Positions 49,030 to 57,923 of a DNA stretch of 64,000 bases are shown in pieces. The first letter of the stretch is position 1; each line of letters begins with the position of its first letter. Both the position numbers and the translations under genes were made by a program. This stretch comes from Spirilliplanes yamanashiensis. Lineage in GTDB: Bacteria > Actinomycetota > Actinomycetes > Mycobacteriales > Micromonosporaceae. The stretch covers positions 186,001 through 250,000 of the forward strand of contig NZ_BOOY01000026.1 of NCBI RefSeq assembly GCF_016863475.1. Direction: 5' to 3'. The notes beneath the pieces are model-generated. The model searched no databases and was not told the DNA's origin. It saw only the letters and a list, made by a program, of their open reading frames with translations.

Positions 49030-50859
49030 TCAGGGGGCGAGCGTGATGCGGTTCTGCGGGCCGGGCTCCACCGGGCCGTCGGCGAGGTACGCGGTGAGCG
49101 CGTCGATGTCGAAGCCGGGCGCCGTGGCCCGGTCGGCGCCCTCGGTGAGGTTGGTGAAGCCGTCGCCGCCGTTGGCCAGGAAGTCGTTGGTGGTGACCCG
49201 GTAGGTGGCGGCCGGGTCGATCGGCGCGCCGTTCAGGGTCATCGCGGACACCTTGGCGCCGGGCGCCGCCGACGCGCTGTACGTGTACGCGAAGCCGCCC
49301 GACACCTGCAGGATGGCCTGCCGGCCCTGGCCGTCGAAGCCGACGAACTGCTGCTCCAGCACGTCCTTCAGCTGCTCCCCGGTGAACGTCTGCGTCACCA
49401 CCAGGTTGTTGAACGGCTGCACGGTGAACGCCTCGCCGTAGGTGACGTCGTCGGGGCTGCCGGTGGCGGTCAGGTCGGCGCGGATGCCGCCCGGGTTCAT
49501 GAGGGCGATCTGGGCGCCGGCGCCGGCGGTGTAGGCCAGCTGGGCGTCGGCGATGACGTCGCCGAGGGCGGACTCGCCCGCGGCGTTCGCGGCCCGGGTG
49601 ATGCTGGCGCTGATCGAGCCGACGACCCGGTTGGCGATCGGGGCGACGGCCGCGCGGTACTTGTCGGCGACCGCCTTGGCGTTCGCGTCGACCAGGGCGG
49701 GGTTCTTCGCCCAGCCGTTGCCCTCGCGGACCCAGCCGCCGTTGCCGTCCGGCACGCCGTTCTCGACGACGACGTTGGTGGCGTCGATGTCGACGAACCG
49801 GTTGGTGCGCCGGTCGATGCTCACCTCGGAGCGGGTGATGAGCTGGCCGTTGTTGCCGGCGCTGGTGACGGCGGAGACGCCGGAGCGGTTGGGCAGCTCG
49901 CACGAGTAGAAGCGGTGCGTGTGGCCGGTGACGACGAGACCGAACTCGGGGTTGATGCCCTGGACGATCGGCACGATCGGGCCGGAGAAGTTGGCGCAGT
50001 CGCTGACGCCGGGGGTGACGGGCGGCGGCGACTGCTGGCCGCCCTCGTGGATGAGCAGCACCTGCGCCTTGACGCCGAGGAGCTTGAGCAGGTTGCTCCA
50101 CCGGTTCGCCGTCTGCACCTCGTCGGTGAACGTGACGTCGCGGATGCCGGCCGGGTTCACGATGGCGGGCGTGCCCTCCAGGGTGAGGCCGACGAAGCCG
50201 ACGGGCTCGCCGTCGAGGAAGCGGATGTCGATCGGGGGCAGGATCGGCAGCTTCGTCTTCTTGGAGATGGTGTTGGCGGCGAGGTAGGTGAAGTCGGCGC
50301 CGCCGAAGCCGTCGCCGTCCTGGCAGCCGTCGGTCGGGTGGCAGCCGCCGCGGGTGAGGCGGATCAGCTCGTCGACGCCCTCGTCGAACTCGTGGTTGCC
50401 GACCGAGCTGACCTCCAGCCCGATCTCGTCCATCAGCTCGATCGTGGGCTCGTCGTGGAAGGCGGCGCTGACCAGCGGCGACGCGCCGATGAGGTCGCCG
50501 GCGCCGACGGTCATCGTGTCGCGGCCGGCGGTCGCCGCCTCGGCGCGCAGGCGCTTGAGCCAGGTGGCGAGGTATTCCACGCCGCCCGCGGGGACGCCGT
50601 TGACGACCGCGCCGCTGCCGGCGGGCGGGTCGATCGCGCCGTGGAAGTCGTTGTAGCTGAAGAACGTGCCCGTGGCGACCGGGCCGGTCGGCTCGCCGTA
50701 GCTGACGCTCACGGGCGCCAGCGGGTCGGCGGCGGCCGGTGCGGCCGGATCCTCGCGGGGCGCGGCCGCCGGCAGGGTGGCGACGACGGCGAGCGCGAGA
50801 GCGGGTACGGCGGAATGGCGCAGCACTGCCCAGCCGGTTCGGCGGCGGCTGTGGTCCAT
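49030..50859 (-). CDS. Secreted bifunctional 5'-nucleotidase/metallophosphatase (UshA type)
   Basis: 609 aa: signal peptide (about 1-33), a metallophosphatase domain (about 60-360) with FSYNDFHGAIDP, GAGDLIGASP, SVGNHEFDEG and VTGHTHRFYSC, the two-metal ligand motifs, and a 5'-nucleotidase C-terminal domain (about 405-580, MNPGGIRADL, TVQPFNNLVV, TNDFLANGGDGF). It releases nucleosides and phosphate from extracellular nucleotides. There is no sorting signal. ATG 50859 has GGGAGACC upstream. Confidence 0.93.
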   Translation of the reverse strand: MDHSRRRTGWAVLRHSAVPALALAVVATLPAAAPREDPAAPAAADPLAPVSVSYGEPTGPVATGTFFSYNDFHGAIDPPAGSGAVVNGVPAGGVEYLATWLKRLRAEAATAGRDTMTVGAGDLIGASPLVSAAFHDEPTIELMDEIGLEVSSVGNHEFDEGVDELIRLTRGGCHPTDGCQDGDGFGGADFTYLAANTISKKTKLPILPPIDIRFLDGEPVGFVGLTLEGTPAIVNPAGIRDVTFTDEVQTANRWSNLLKLLGVKAQVLLIHEGGQQSPPPVTPGVSDCANFSGPIVPIVQGINPEFGLVVTGHTHRFYSCELPNRSGVSAVTSAGNNGQLITRSEVSIDRRTNRFVDIDATNVVVENGVPDGNGGWVREGNGWAKNPALVDANAKAVADKYRAAVAPIANRVVGSISASITRAANAAGESALGDVIADAQLAYTAGAGAQIALMNPGGIRADLTATGSPDDVTYGEAFTVQPFNNLVVTQTFTGEQLKDVLEQQFVGFDGQGRQAILQVSGGFAYTYSASAAPGAKVSAMTLNGAPIDPAATYRVTTNDFLANGGDGFTNLTEGADRATAPGFDIDALTAYLADGPVEPGPQNRITLAP

Positions 50860-50989
50860 GGTCGGTCTCCCGAGGTGACGAGGGTGGAGTCGACCTCATG
50901 TTTCCGCCTCGCCCACGAAGACCGCCACCGGACCGGGGTGACAGATTGATTGCGAACGGGCGTCGCGGGACGATGTCGGACCCCCGGCA

Positions 50990-50995
50990 TAGACT
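50990..50995 (+). promoter_or_regulatory. -10 box of pcrA
   Basis: TAGACT lies 10 nt before ATG 51006, and no ribosome-binding site is present, so a leaderless or near-leaderless mRNA is likely. Confidence 0.4.
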
Positions 50996-51005
50996 CGCAC
51001 CCGCG

Positions 51006-53369
51006 ATGCAGTCACTCTTCGAATCCCCAGCGCCCGAGCCGGCCCCCGCGCGCCCGCAGCGTCCCCGGCTCGACCCCCGGTCCCTCGTCGAGGGCCTCAA
51101 CGGCCCGCAGCGCGACGCGGTCGAGCACGCCGGTTCGCCGCTGCTCATCGTGGCGGGCGCCGGCTCCGGCAAGACGCGGGTGCTGACCCACCGCATCGCC
51201 TACCTGCTGGCCGCGCGCGACGTGCACCCGGGCGAGATCATCGCGATCACGTTCACCAACAAGGCCGCGGGCGAGATGAAGGAGCGCGTCGCCCACCTGG
51301 TCGGCCCGCGCGCCCGGCTGATGTGGGTGTCCACGTTCCACTCGGCGTGCGTGCGCATCCTGCGCGCCGAGCACGAGCACGCCGGGCTGAAGTCCACGTT
51401 CTCCATCTACGACGCCGACGACTCGCGCCGGCTGATGCAGCTGGTGGCCCGCGAGCTCGACCTCGACCCGAAGCGCTACACGGCGCGCGGCCTGGCCGCC
51501 CAGGTGTCGAACCTGAAGAACGAGCTGGTCGACCCCGACGAGTTCGCCGGGCGGGCGTCCGGGCCGAACGAGCGCGCCATCGCCGAGGCGTACACGCTCT
51601 ACCAGCGCCGCCTCAAGGAGGCGCACGCGCTCGACTTCGACGACATCATCATGGCGACCGTCCACCTGTTCCAGTCGCACCCGCACGTCGCGGAGTCCTA
51701 CCGGCGGCGGTTCCGGCACGTGCTGGTCGACGAGTACCAGGACACCAACCACGCGCAGTACGTGCTGATCCGCGAGCTGGTCGGCACCGACACCTCGGCC
51801 GAGGTGCCGCCCGGCGAGCTGTGCGTCGTCGGCGACGCCGACCAGTCGATCTACGCGTTCCGCGGCGCCACGATCCGCAACATCCTCGAGTTCGAGCGCG
51901 ACTACCCGAGCGCCCGCACGATCCTGCTGGAGCAGAACTACCGCTCCACCCAGACCATCCTCACCGCGGCGAACGCCGTCATCGACCGCAACTCGTCGCG
52001 CAAGCCCAAGCGGCTGTGGAGCGACCAGGGCGCCGGCGAGCAGATCGTCGGCTACGTGGCCGACACCGAGCACGCCGAGGCCGACTGGGTGGCCCGCGAG
52101 ATCGACCGGCTGCACGACAACCACGACGTGCGCTACGGCGACGTGGCGGTGTTCTACCGCACGAACAACCAGTCCCGCGTGTTCGAGGAGGTGTTCATCC
52201 GGGTCGGGCTGCCGTACAAGGTGGTCGGCGGGGTGCGCTTCTACGAGCGCAAGGAGGTCCGCGACCTGCTCGCCTACCTGCGCGCGGTGGTCAACGACGA
52301 CGACACGGTCAGCATCCGCCGGGTGCTCAACACGCCGCGGCGCGGCATCGGCGACCGCGCGGAGGCGTGCGTCGAGGCGCTGTCGTCGCGCGAGCGCATC
52401 AGCTTCGGCGCCGCGCTGCGCCGGGCCGCCGACGCCCCGGGCATCTCCACCCGCGCCGTGAACGCCATCGGCGACTTCGTGGCGCTGCTGGAGGACCTGC
52501 GCGAGGTGGCCCGCACGTCGCCGCCGGAGGCCGTCCTGGAGGCGGCGCTGCAGCGCTCGGGCTACCTGGCCGAGCTGGAGGAGAGCATCGACCCGCAGGA
52601 CGCCGGCCGGGTCGAGAACCTGCAGGAGCTGGTGAGCGTCGCCCGCGAGTACACGGAGCGCATCGAGGGCGGCGACGAGACCGCCACCCTGGCCGGGTTC
52701 CTGGAGCAGGTGGCGCTGGTCGCCGACGCCGACCAGATCCCGTCCGACGACCCGGAGCACTCCGGCGTGGTCACGCTGATGACCCTGCACACGGCGAAGG
52801 GCCTGGAGTTCCCGGTCGTCTTCCTGACCGGCCTGGAGGACGGCGTCTTCCCGCACATGCGGGCGCTGGGCGACAACAAGGAGCTGGAGGAGGAGCGGCG
52901 GCTCGCGTACGTGGGCATCACCCGGGCGCGGCAGCGGCTCTACCTGTCCCGGGCGGTCACCCGGTCGGCGTGGGGCGCCCCGCAGTACAACCCGCCGTCG
53001 CGCTTCACCGACGAGCTGCCGGGCGAGCTGGTGCGCTGGGAGCGCACCGAGGGCTCGTACACGTCCTGGTCGGGCCGCGGCGGCGTGGGCGGCCGGGCGG
53101 GCGGCCCGTCGTCGTCGTTCGCGGGCAACACGCCGCGGGCGCAGCGCCTGGCCGAGCGCATCGGCGTGGACGCGTCCCGGCTGGCCACGGCGAGCGACCT
53201 GAAGCAGGTGCCGAAGGTCGCGGCGGGCGACCGGGTCAACCACCAGCGCTACGGCCTGGGCCGGGTGCTGGCGGTCGAGGGGGCCGGGCCGGGCGCGCGC
53301 GCCCAGATCGACTTCGGCGACCAGACCATGTGGCTGGTGCTGCGGCACGCCCCGATCGAGAAGCTCTAG
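51006..53369 (+). CDS. pcrA: ATP-dependent DNA helicase PcrA/UvrD
   Basis: 787 aa superfamily 1A helicase with Walker A GAGSGKT (motif I), ITFTNKAAGEM (Ia), LVDEYQDTNHAQY (II), VGDADQSIYAFRGA (III), LEQNYRST (IV), MTLHTAKGLEF (V) and RRLAYVGITRARQRL (VI). The C-terminus (VAAGDRVNHQRYGLGRVLAVEG) is the Tudor-like domain that contacts RNA polymerase. It acts in nucleotide excision repair and removal of stalled complexes. Start at 51006 was chosen because of the promoter; ATG 50973 is in frame. Its stop overlaps that of the convergent MarR gene by 4 bp. Confidence 0.96.
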   Translation: MQSLFESPAPEPAPARPQRPRLDPRSLVEGLNGPQRDAVEHAGSPLLIVAGAGSGKTRVLTHRIAYLLAARDVHPGEIIAITFTNKAAGEMKERVAHLVGPRARLMWVSTFHSACVRILRAEHEHAGLKSTFSIYDADDSRRLMQLVARELDLDPKRYTARGLAAQVSNLKNELVDPDEFAGRASGPNERAIAEAYTLYQRRLKEAHALDFDDIIMATVHLFQSHPHVAESYRRRFRHVLVDEYQDTNHAQYVLIRELVGTDTSAEVPPGELCVVGDADQSIYAFRGATIRNILEFERDYPSARTILLEQNYRSTQTILTAANAVIDRNSSRKPKRLWSDQGAGEQIVGYVADTEHAEADWVAREIDRLHDNHDVRYGDVAVFYRTNNQSRVFEEVFIRVGLPYKVVGGVRFYERKEVRDLLAYLRAVVNDDDTVSIRRVLNTPRRGIGDRAEACVEALSSRERISFGAALRRAADAPGISTRAVNAIGDFVALLEDLREVARTSPPEAVLEAALQRSGYLAELEESIDPQDAGRVENLQELVSVAREYTERIEGGDETATLAGFLEQVALVADADQIPSDDPEHSGVVTLMTLHTAKGLEFPVVFLTGLEDGVFPHMRALGDNKELEEERRLAYVGITRARQRLYLSRAVTRSAWGAPQYNPPSRFTDELPGELVRWERTEGSYTSWSGRGGVGGRAGGPSSSFAGNTPRAQRLAERIGVDASRLATASDLKQVPKVAAGDRVNHQRYGLGRVLAVEGAGPGARAQIDFGDQTMWLVLRHAPIEKL

Positions 53370-53830
53370 CCGGCCTCGGCGGCCAGGCGGCGGATCGTCG
53401 CCAGGTCGGCGCGCAGGGCGGCCACCCGCTCGTCGCCGAGGGCCCCGGCGATCCGGTGCTCGATGTCCGGGGCGTAGCCCTGCGCGACGGCGATGACGTC
53501 GTGCCCGCGGTCCGTCGGCAGCACGAGCTTGGCCCGCCGGTCGGCCGGGTCGGGCACCCGGGTGACGTAGCCGTGGGTCTCCAGGTGCTGCACGAGTTCG
53601 GCCATCGCCTGCTTGGTCATCTGGGCCCGCTCGGCGAGCAGGCTCACGGTGGTGCCGGTGTCGTCGAGGTACTGGAAGACGGCGGCGTGGGCGGGGCGTA
53701 CCTGCTCGTGGCCGCGCTGGGCGAGCCGGGTGAGCACGAGGTCGTTGAGCGCGACGAACGCCTCGCGCAGCAGCACGGCCAGGTTCTCCGGGCGCGCCTG
53801 GCCGCCGAGGGCCGGTATCCGCGTTGACAT
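53366..53830 (-). CDS. MarR family transcriptional regulator
   Basis: 154 aa winged helix-turn-helix protein: VRPAHAAVFQYLDDTGTTVSLLAERAQMTKQAM, HLETHGYVTRVPDPADRRAK (wing, with the conserved DRR), and flanking dimerisation helices. It is divergent from a cupin gene with only 28 bp between start codons, so it very probably controls itself and the cupin. The ligand is unknown; MarR proteins commonly sense small aromatic molecules. Confidence 0.92.
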   Translation of the reverse strand: MSTRIPALGGQARPENLAVLLREAFVALNDLVLTRLAQRGHEQVRPAHAAVFQYLDDTGTTVSLLAERAQMTKQAMAELVQHLETHGYVTRVPDPADRRAKLVLPTDRGHDVIAVAQGYAPDIEHRIAGALGDERVAALRADLATIRRLAAEAG

Positions 53831-53836
53831 CGTCAG

Positions 53837-53876
53837 GCTTCCTGTCTACTTTCGGGACATGGACATGCTACCTGTC
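53837..53876. promoter_or_regulatory. MarR-cupin control region: paired decamers around the -10 box
   Basis: GCTTCCTGTC (53837-53846) and GCTACCTGTC (53867-53876) are direct repeats 30 bp apart, three helical turns. The cupin -10 box TACTTT (53847-53852) lies immediately after the first, 6 nt before the ATG, which suggests a leaderless mRNA. A repressor on both repeats would block the promoter. Confidence 0.5.
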
Positions 53877-54338
53877 GATTCGATCGATTCCACGCCCGAG
53901 GTCCTGAACCTGGGCGGCGACGAGGTCACCATCGTCGCCACCTGCGCGCAGACCAACGACGACCTGTTCGCCGTGGAGGTGCGGATGCCGCCCGGCGGAG
54001 GGCCGCCGCTGCTGCACCGGCACGCGCCGAGCGAGGTCTACCGCGTGCTGCGCGGCGAGTTCACCTTCTACGTCGAGGACGAGCCCGGCGGTCCGGTGCG
54101 CCGGGTGGCGGCCGGGCCGGGCGCCGTCGTGCCGCTCGCCGGCGGCACACCGCACTCCGTGCGCAACGAGTCGGCGGCCGAGGCGGTCGCGTTCGTGGTG
54201 CACACCCCGGGCCCGGTCATGGAGGGCTTCATCCGGGCGGTGGCGGCGCTGACCGAGGCCGAGAGCGCCGACATGGCCACCGTGCTGGCGGTCGCGGCGG
54301 CCAACGGCGTGGAGATGCTGGGCCCGATCCCGGCCTGA
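53859..54338 (+). CDS. Cupin domain protein
   Basis: 159 aa single-domain cupin. The metal-binding motifs are recognisable: HRHAPSEVYRVLRGEFTFYVE (motif 1, His-x-His and Glu) and PLAGGTPHSVRNES (motif 2, with one His). There is no signal peptide, so it is cytoplasmic. ATG 53859 is preferred, with ATG 53865 two codons later. The likely role is a small-molecule dioxygenase, isomerase or sensor under the adjacent MarR protein; the sequence does not tell which. Confidence 0.85.
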   Translation: MDMLPVDSIDSTPEVLNLGGDEVTIVATCAQTNDDLFAVEVRMPPGGGPPLLHRHAPSEVYRVLRGEFTFYVEDEPGGPVRRVAAGPGAVVPLAGGTPHSVRNESAAEAVAFVVHTPGPVMEGFIRAVAALTEAESADMATVLAVAAANGVEMLGPIPA

Positions 54339-54354
54339 CGGGCGGCGGGTGGCG

Positions 54355-55167
54355 TCAGGCGGCCGGCGCCGTGGCGCAGCCGCCGACGTCGACGCCGTGC
54401 GCGAGCAGCCACGCGGTCGGCTCGATCTGGTTCTTCCAGACGCCCTGGTGCACCTCGAAGTGCAGGTGCGGGCCGGTCGAGTGACCGGTGGAGCCCTCGA
54501 GGCCGATCTGCTGACCGGCGTGCACGACCTGGCCCGGCTCGACCACGGTGACGGACATGTGGCCGTAGTGGGTGAGGTAGCCGTTGCCGTGGTCGATCAG
54601 CACGGAGATGCCGTAGCCGCCCGCCCACGCGCCCGCCTGCACGACGGTGCCGGCGCCTGCGGCGACGATCGGCGTGCCGCTCGGGGCGGCCAGGTCGACG
54701 CCCGCGTGCAGCCGGCCCCAGCGCGGGCCGTAGCAGGAGGTCACGGAGCCCTGCGCCATCGGGTTGACCCAGACGGGCGGCGGGGTCGGGCTGGCGGTGG
54801 TGCGGACCTTGGCGGCCGCGCCGGCGAACCGGTCGCGGGCGGTGGTCGCGCTCGGGGTGGGCGTGGCGGTCGGCGTGGCGGCGACGATCTCGACCGACGG
54901 CTGAGGCGCGGCGGTCAGGGCGGGGGCGGGCAGGCCGGCGGGCAGGGCGGCCTGGGTGTTCAGGGCGGCGTCCGCGGCGTCGACGGAGGGGGAGGCGCCC
55001 GCGACGGCGGCGGAGATGCCGGCGATGCCGACGCCGGCGACGAGGGCGGCGGCGACGGCGGTGGACCGGCCGCGGTCGGTGACGATCGGAGTCCGCGGGG
55101 CGCGGTGGCGGGGCAGCCCTTCGGCGCGGTGGCGGCCGCGTGCGTGGGTGTCTCGGCGGTGGCGCAC
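54355..55167 (-). CDS. M23 family metallopeptidase (LytM domain), first of a pair
   Basis: 270 aa from GTG 55167, with CAGGAG 8 nt upstream. A basic cytoplasmic start (about 1-35) leads into one transmembrane segment (about 40-60), then an Ala/Pro/Thr linker and a C-terminal LytM domain with HAGVDLAAP (zinc His and Asp) and HLHFE. It cleaves peptidoglycan cross-bridges outside the membrane. A longer TTG-start form to 55203 is less likely. A second M23 gene follows on the same strand upstream. Confidence 0.9.
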   Translation of the reverse strand: MRHRRDTHARGRHRAEGLPRHRAPRTPIVTDRGRSTAVAAALVAGVGIAGISAAVAGASPSVDAADAALNTQAALPAGLPAPALTAAPQPSVEIVAATPTATPTPSATTARDRFAGAAAKVRTTASPTPPPVWVNPMAQGSVTSCYGPRWGRLHAGVDLAAPSGTPIVAAGAGTVVQAGAWAGGYGISVLIDHGNGYLTHYGHMSVTVVEPGQVVHAGQQIGLEGSTGHSTGPHLHFEVHQGVWKNQIEPTAWLLAHGVDVGGCATAPAA

Positions 55168-55314
55168 GGCGGGGAACTCCTGAGGGTCTCGGCGATCCGA
55201 CAAGAGTCGTGTCGGCGGCCGAGGGCGGAGCCCTGAGGTGCAGAAAGGGTGCGTTCGCCCGGTTCGGTGCAGGGTGGTTGCAGCGCCGGGTGCGATCCGG
55301 TGCGGGCGGGTGGA

Positions 55315-56031
55315 TCAGCCGGCGGCGAGGCCGCCGTAGACCGCTTCGACCTTCAGCTTGACGTCGACGCCGCGCTGGCGCAGGAGGCGCACCGGGTCGG
55401 TCGGCTTGCCCTGGACGTGGGTCTCGAGGTGCAGGTGGGGCCCGGTCGAGTGGCCGGTGCTGCCGACGGTGCCGAGCACGTCGCCGGCGTTGACCTGCTG
55501 GTCCTGCGTGACGCGCAGGCTGCCCGCGTGGGCGTAGAGCGTCTGCGTGCCGTCGGGCTGCTCGACGATCACCTTGTTGCCGTAGCCGCCGTCGTAGGCC
55601 GCCCAGACCACCTTGCCGGCGTGGATCGCCTTGAAGGGGGTGCCCTCGGGGGCCTTCAGGTCGATGCCGCCGTGCAGCTTGTTCCACCGCATGCCGTACG
55701 GGTTGGTGAAGACGTAGTCGTCGAGCGGCAGGAGCCAGACGTCGTTCTCGGAGATCTGCGGGGCGGACTCGGCGCCGCGGGCGGCCCGGTCGGCGGTGTC
55801 CTCGGCGCGCTGCGCGAAGGCGTCGGCGCTGACGGAGGAGTCCTGCAGCTCGGCGAGGACGGTGGCGTCGACGGCCTTGGTGTCCGGCATGCCGCTGGCG
55901 GCGCCGAGGGCGACCACACCCGCGCCGACGAAGGCGGAGGTGACGACGACCGCGTAGCGGCCGCGAGGAGGGGTGGGGACGCGGCGCCGACCGCGGTACC
56001 GGTCGGGCTCAGACGACAAGCGCTGACGCAC
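55315..56031 (-). CDS. M23 family metallopeptidase (LytM domain), second of a pair
   Basis: 238 aa from GTG 56031, with GGAGGG 6 nt upstream. A short basic N-terminus, one membrane segment (about 25-45) and a LytM domain with HGGIDLKAP and HLHLE, all zinc ligands present. GSTGHSTGPHLH is nearly identical between the two M23 proteins. The 147-bp gap to the next M23 gene shows no terminator, so both may be transcribed from the promoter upstream of this gene. Confidence 0.9.
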   Translation of the reverse strand: MRQRLSSEPDRYRGRRRVPTPPRGRYAVVVTSAFVGAGVVALGAASGMPDTKAVDATVLAELQDSSVSADAFAQRAEDTADRAARGAESAPQISENDVWLLPLDDYVFTNPYGMRWNKLHGGIDLKAPEGTPFKAIHAGKVVWAAYDGGYGNKVIVEQPDGTQTLYAHAGSLRVTQDQQVNAGDVLGTVGSTGHSTGPHLHLETHVQGKPTDPVRLLRQRGVDVKLKVEAVYGGLAAG

Positions 56032-56468
56032 GCACAACCCTCCGTCGTTGACAAGGCCGTCGGCCGCCCTGGCCACCGGTGGGACCGGGGGTGAATTCAG
56101 GGCTGCCGGGATGTCAAACGGGTGTGAAGCCGGTTGACAGCCGTGGGCCACGGTAACCAACCGTCAGGCGCGTCACAAGTCGCCGAGCCAATTCCATGAC
56201 AGTTAGTCTCGGCGTTACGAAGGCCTATGCCCGAATTCGTAACCAATTGCCGAGACGCTCGTTGGTGGCGCTCTGTTACCGAGGCCACAACGGAAAGTCA
56301 TGTGACGGGAATGACGCTATTCGGTGCTTGCCATGATCGGAAGGGGTGTTCCGCCTGCTGGCGCGCCGCTCCGGCCGTCCGGCTACCCCCGGACTCCGGT
56401 GGGGGTTAGTGTTCGTTCAGGTGGGCGCACCCGACCGGGTGACCCCCGGCACCCGCAAAGGAGCGGAC
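56032..56468. promoter_or_regulatory. Divergent control region of M23 peptidase and icmB
   Basis: The gap is 437 bp and relatively AT-rich. It contains four GTAAC/GTTAC pentamers (56153-56157, 56214-56218, 56239-56243, 56275-56279) and the long inverted repeat at 56206-56256. TAGTGT at 56407-56412 is a possible icmB -10. I compared it with the ydaO-type c-di-AMP riboswitch common before such genes and saw no match. Confidence 0.45.
56206..56256. repeat. Long inverted repeat upstream of M23 gene
   Basis: Arms GTCTCGGC-GTTACGA and TCGTAAC-(5 nt)-GCCGAGAC give 15 bp with one 5-nt bulge and a 16-nt loop. It carries two of the GTTAC/GTAAC motifs and could be an operator or an RNA hairpin. Confidence 0.6.
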
Positions 56469-56873
56469 ATGGCGGAGCGGATCCGGGTCGTGGTGGCCAA
56501 ACCGGGCCTCGACGGGCACGACCGGGGCGCGAAGGTGGTGGCCCGCGCGCTGCGCGACGCCGGCATGGAGGTCGTCTACACCGGCCTGCACCAGACGCCG
56601 GAGCAGATCGTGGCGACCGCCATCCAGGAGGACGCCGACGCCGTGGGGCTGTCCGTGCTGTCCGGCGCCCACATGACGCTGTTCAAGCGCGTGTCCGAAC
56701 TGCTCGCCGAACGCGGCGCCGACGACATCGTGCTGTTCGGCGGCGGCATCATCCCCGAATCCGACATCGCGGAACTGCGCGAGCTGGGTGTCGCGCACAT
56801 CTTCACGCCCGGCGCCACCACCGCGTCGATCGTCGACTGGGTGCGCGCGAATGTGGCGACGTCGGTCAGCTGA
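56469..56873 (+). CDS. icmB: Cobalamin-binding small subunit of acyl-CoA mutase (IcmB type)
   Basis: 134 aa. It consists only of the B12-binding domain of methylmalonyl-CoA/isobutyryl-CoA mutases: [20 protein letters not shown] with the DxHxxG motif, where His17 is the lower cobalt ligand, then [10 protein letters not shown] and [10 protein letters not shown] separate large catalytic subunit (IcmA type) must be encoded elsewhere. In Streptomyces icmB also lies alone between pcrA and sucCD (from memory). AAAGGAG precedes the ATG. Confidence 0.92.
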   Translation: MAERIRVVVAKPGLDGHDRGAKVVARALRDAGMEVVYTGLHQTPEQIVATAIQEDADAVGLSVLSGAHMTLFKRVSELLAERGADDIVLFGGGIIPESDIAELRELGVAHIFTPGATTASIVDWVRANVATSVS

Positions 56874-56910
56874 CCGACGTCAATGCGCATTCCCCGGAAA
56901 AGGAAAAGGG

Positions 56911-56947
56911 GAGAGGCCGGACGCACCCCTCACACGTCCGGCCTCTC
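56911..56947 (+). terminator. Terminator of icmB
   Basis: Perfect 13-bp stem GAGAGGCCGGACG / CGTCCGGCCTCTC with an 11-nt loop, 38 bp after the stop. The remainder of the gap to 57145 holds only the next -10 box. Confidence 0.7.
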
Positions 56948-57130
56948 ATGCACGATGCCCCGCCGCCACCCCTCGACCGACAGGGCATCGGCCGTTTCCC
57001 GCCGGTGCGCTCAGCGCTCCGACACCTGACTCAACGACGGCCCGCGCGGGCGGTTACGCCGGTCCGGCGGAAGTTTCGCGGAAGAACCCGGCGGGATCGC
57101 CGAGGGGCTGCGCGCCCGCCCCGTGATCCG

Positions 57131-57136
57131 TACCCT
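57131..57136 (+). promoter_or_regulatory. -10 box of the 57145 membrane-protein gene (leaderless)
   Basis: TACCCT lies 8 nt before GTG 57145 without a ribosome-binding site. Confidence 0.4.
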
Positions 57137-57144
57137 GTCGGCCC

Positions 57145-57726
57145 GTGACGGTCATCCCCCCGCCCTACGCGGTGGTCCCGCGGATCCCCGCGGACCAGCC
57201 GTTCGTCGTCCAGCCCAGCGCCACCAAGCGGGCGCTGCTGCTCGGCGGGCTCACCCTCGGCACGTTCCTGGTCGTGGGCTCGCTGCTGGCGGTGTTCCTG
57301 ACCGTGCTGTTCGACCCGGGCTTCGCCGGCGTCATGGGGATCGTCGGCTGCCTGCTGCTGTCCGGCCTGTTCTTCACCGGGCTGCAGTTCGCGGTGCAGC
57401 ACCGGGCCGGTCCCGCGCTCGCCGTCGGGCCCGACGGCCTGTGGATCCGCACCCGGCCGTTCCGCAGCGGCGGCATCTGGCTGCCCTGGGCCGCCGTCGC
57501 CGAGGTGTACCGGCGCACCTGGCTGCCCGAGCGCTACCTGTGCGTGCGCCCCCACGACCCGCGCGCCGGCCAGCACCTGGGCGGGTTCGGCGGGCTGGAC
57601 GCCGCCATGAGCAAGGGCGTGTTCGGCACCGGGCTGCTCGTCAGCCTGCGCACCGCCGACCGCTCCGAGGACGAGATCATGCGGGCCGTCGCCTGGTTCG
57701 CCGCCGGCCGGGTGCCCGTGCGCTGA
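57145..57726 (+). CDS. Membrane protein of unknown function, PH-like C-terminus
   Basis: 193 aa from GTG 57145. Two transmembrane helices (about 30-55 and 63-85) are followed by a cytoplasmic beta-rich part ([28 protein letters not shown], quoted as residues about 93-120) resembling bacterial PH-like domains of YdbT/YvfA-type membrane proteins. I do not recognise a characterised family. It lies alone between icmB and sucC. Confidence 0.75.
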   Translation: MTVIPPPYAVVPRIPADQPFVVQPSATKRALLLGGLTLGTFLVVGSLLAVFLTVLFDPGFAGVMGIVGCLLLSGLFFTGLQFAVQHRAGPALAVGPDGLWIRTRPFRSGGIWLPWAAVAEVYRRTWLPERYLCVRPHDPRAGQHLGGFGGLDAAMSKGVFGTGLLVSLRTADRSEDEIMRAVAWFAAGRVPVR

Positions 57727-57923
57727 CGGTGGCGTGCTGCACACCGTCCACCCGCCCCGCGTGTCGCGGCGCCCGGCTCGCTACGCTCGCGGAAAGCCGT
57801 CTGTACGGCGGCGGGCAACCTCTTTTCTCACCACTGGCGGCGAGGCCAGGCAGCCCCGCCGCGACGAAGATCGTCGACCCCGGGCGCCGTGCGGCCCCCG
57901 CAGTCGCGAGCGGAAGGGCTTAC

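Noticed and set aside
56032..56330. c-di-AMP (ydaO-type) riboswitch before the M23 peptidases
   Set aside because: Such riboswitches often precede actinobacterial cell-wall hydrolase genes, but the conserved GGGGGACCCA and GGGTGAA type segments are absent.
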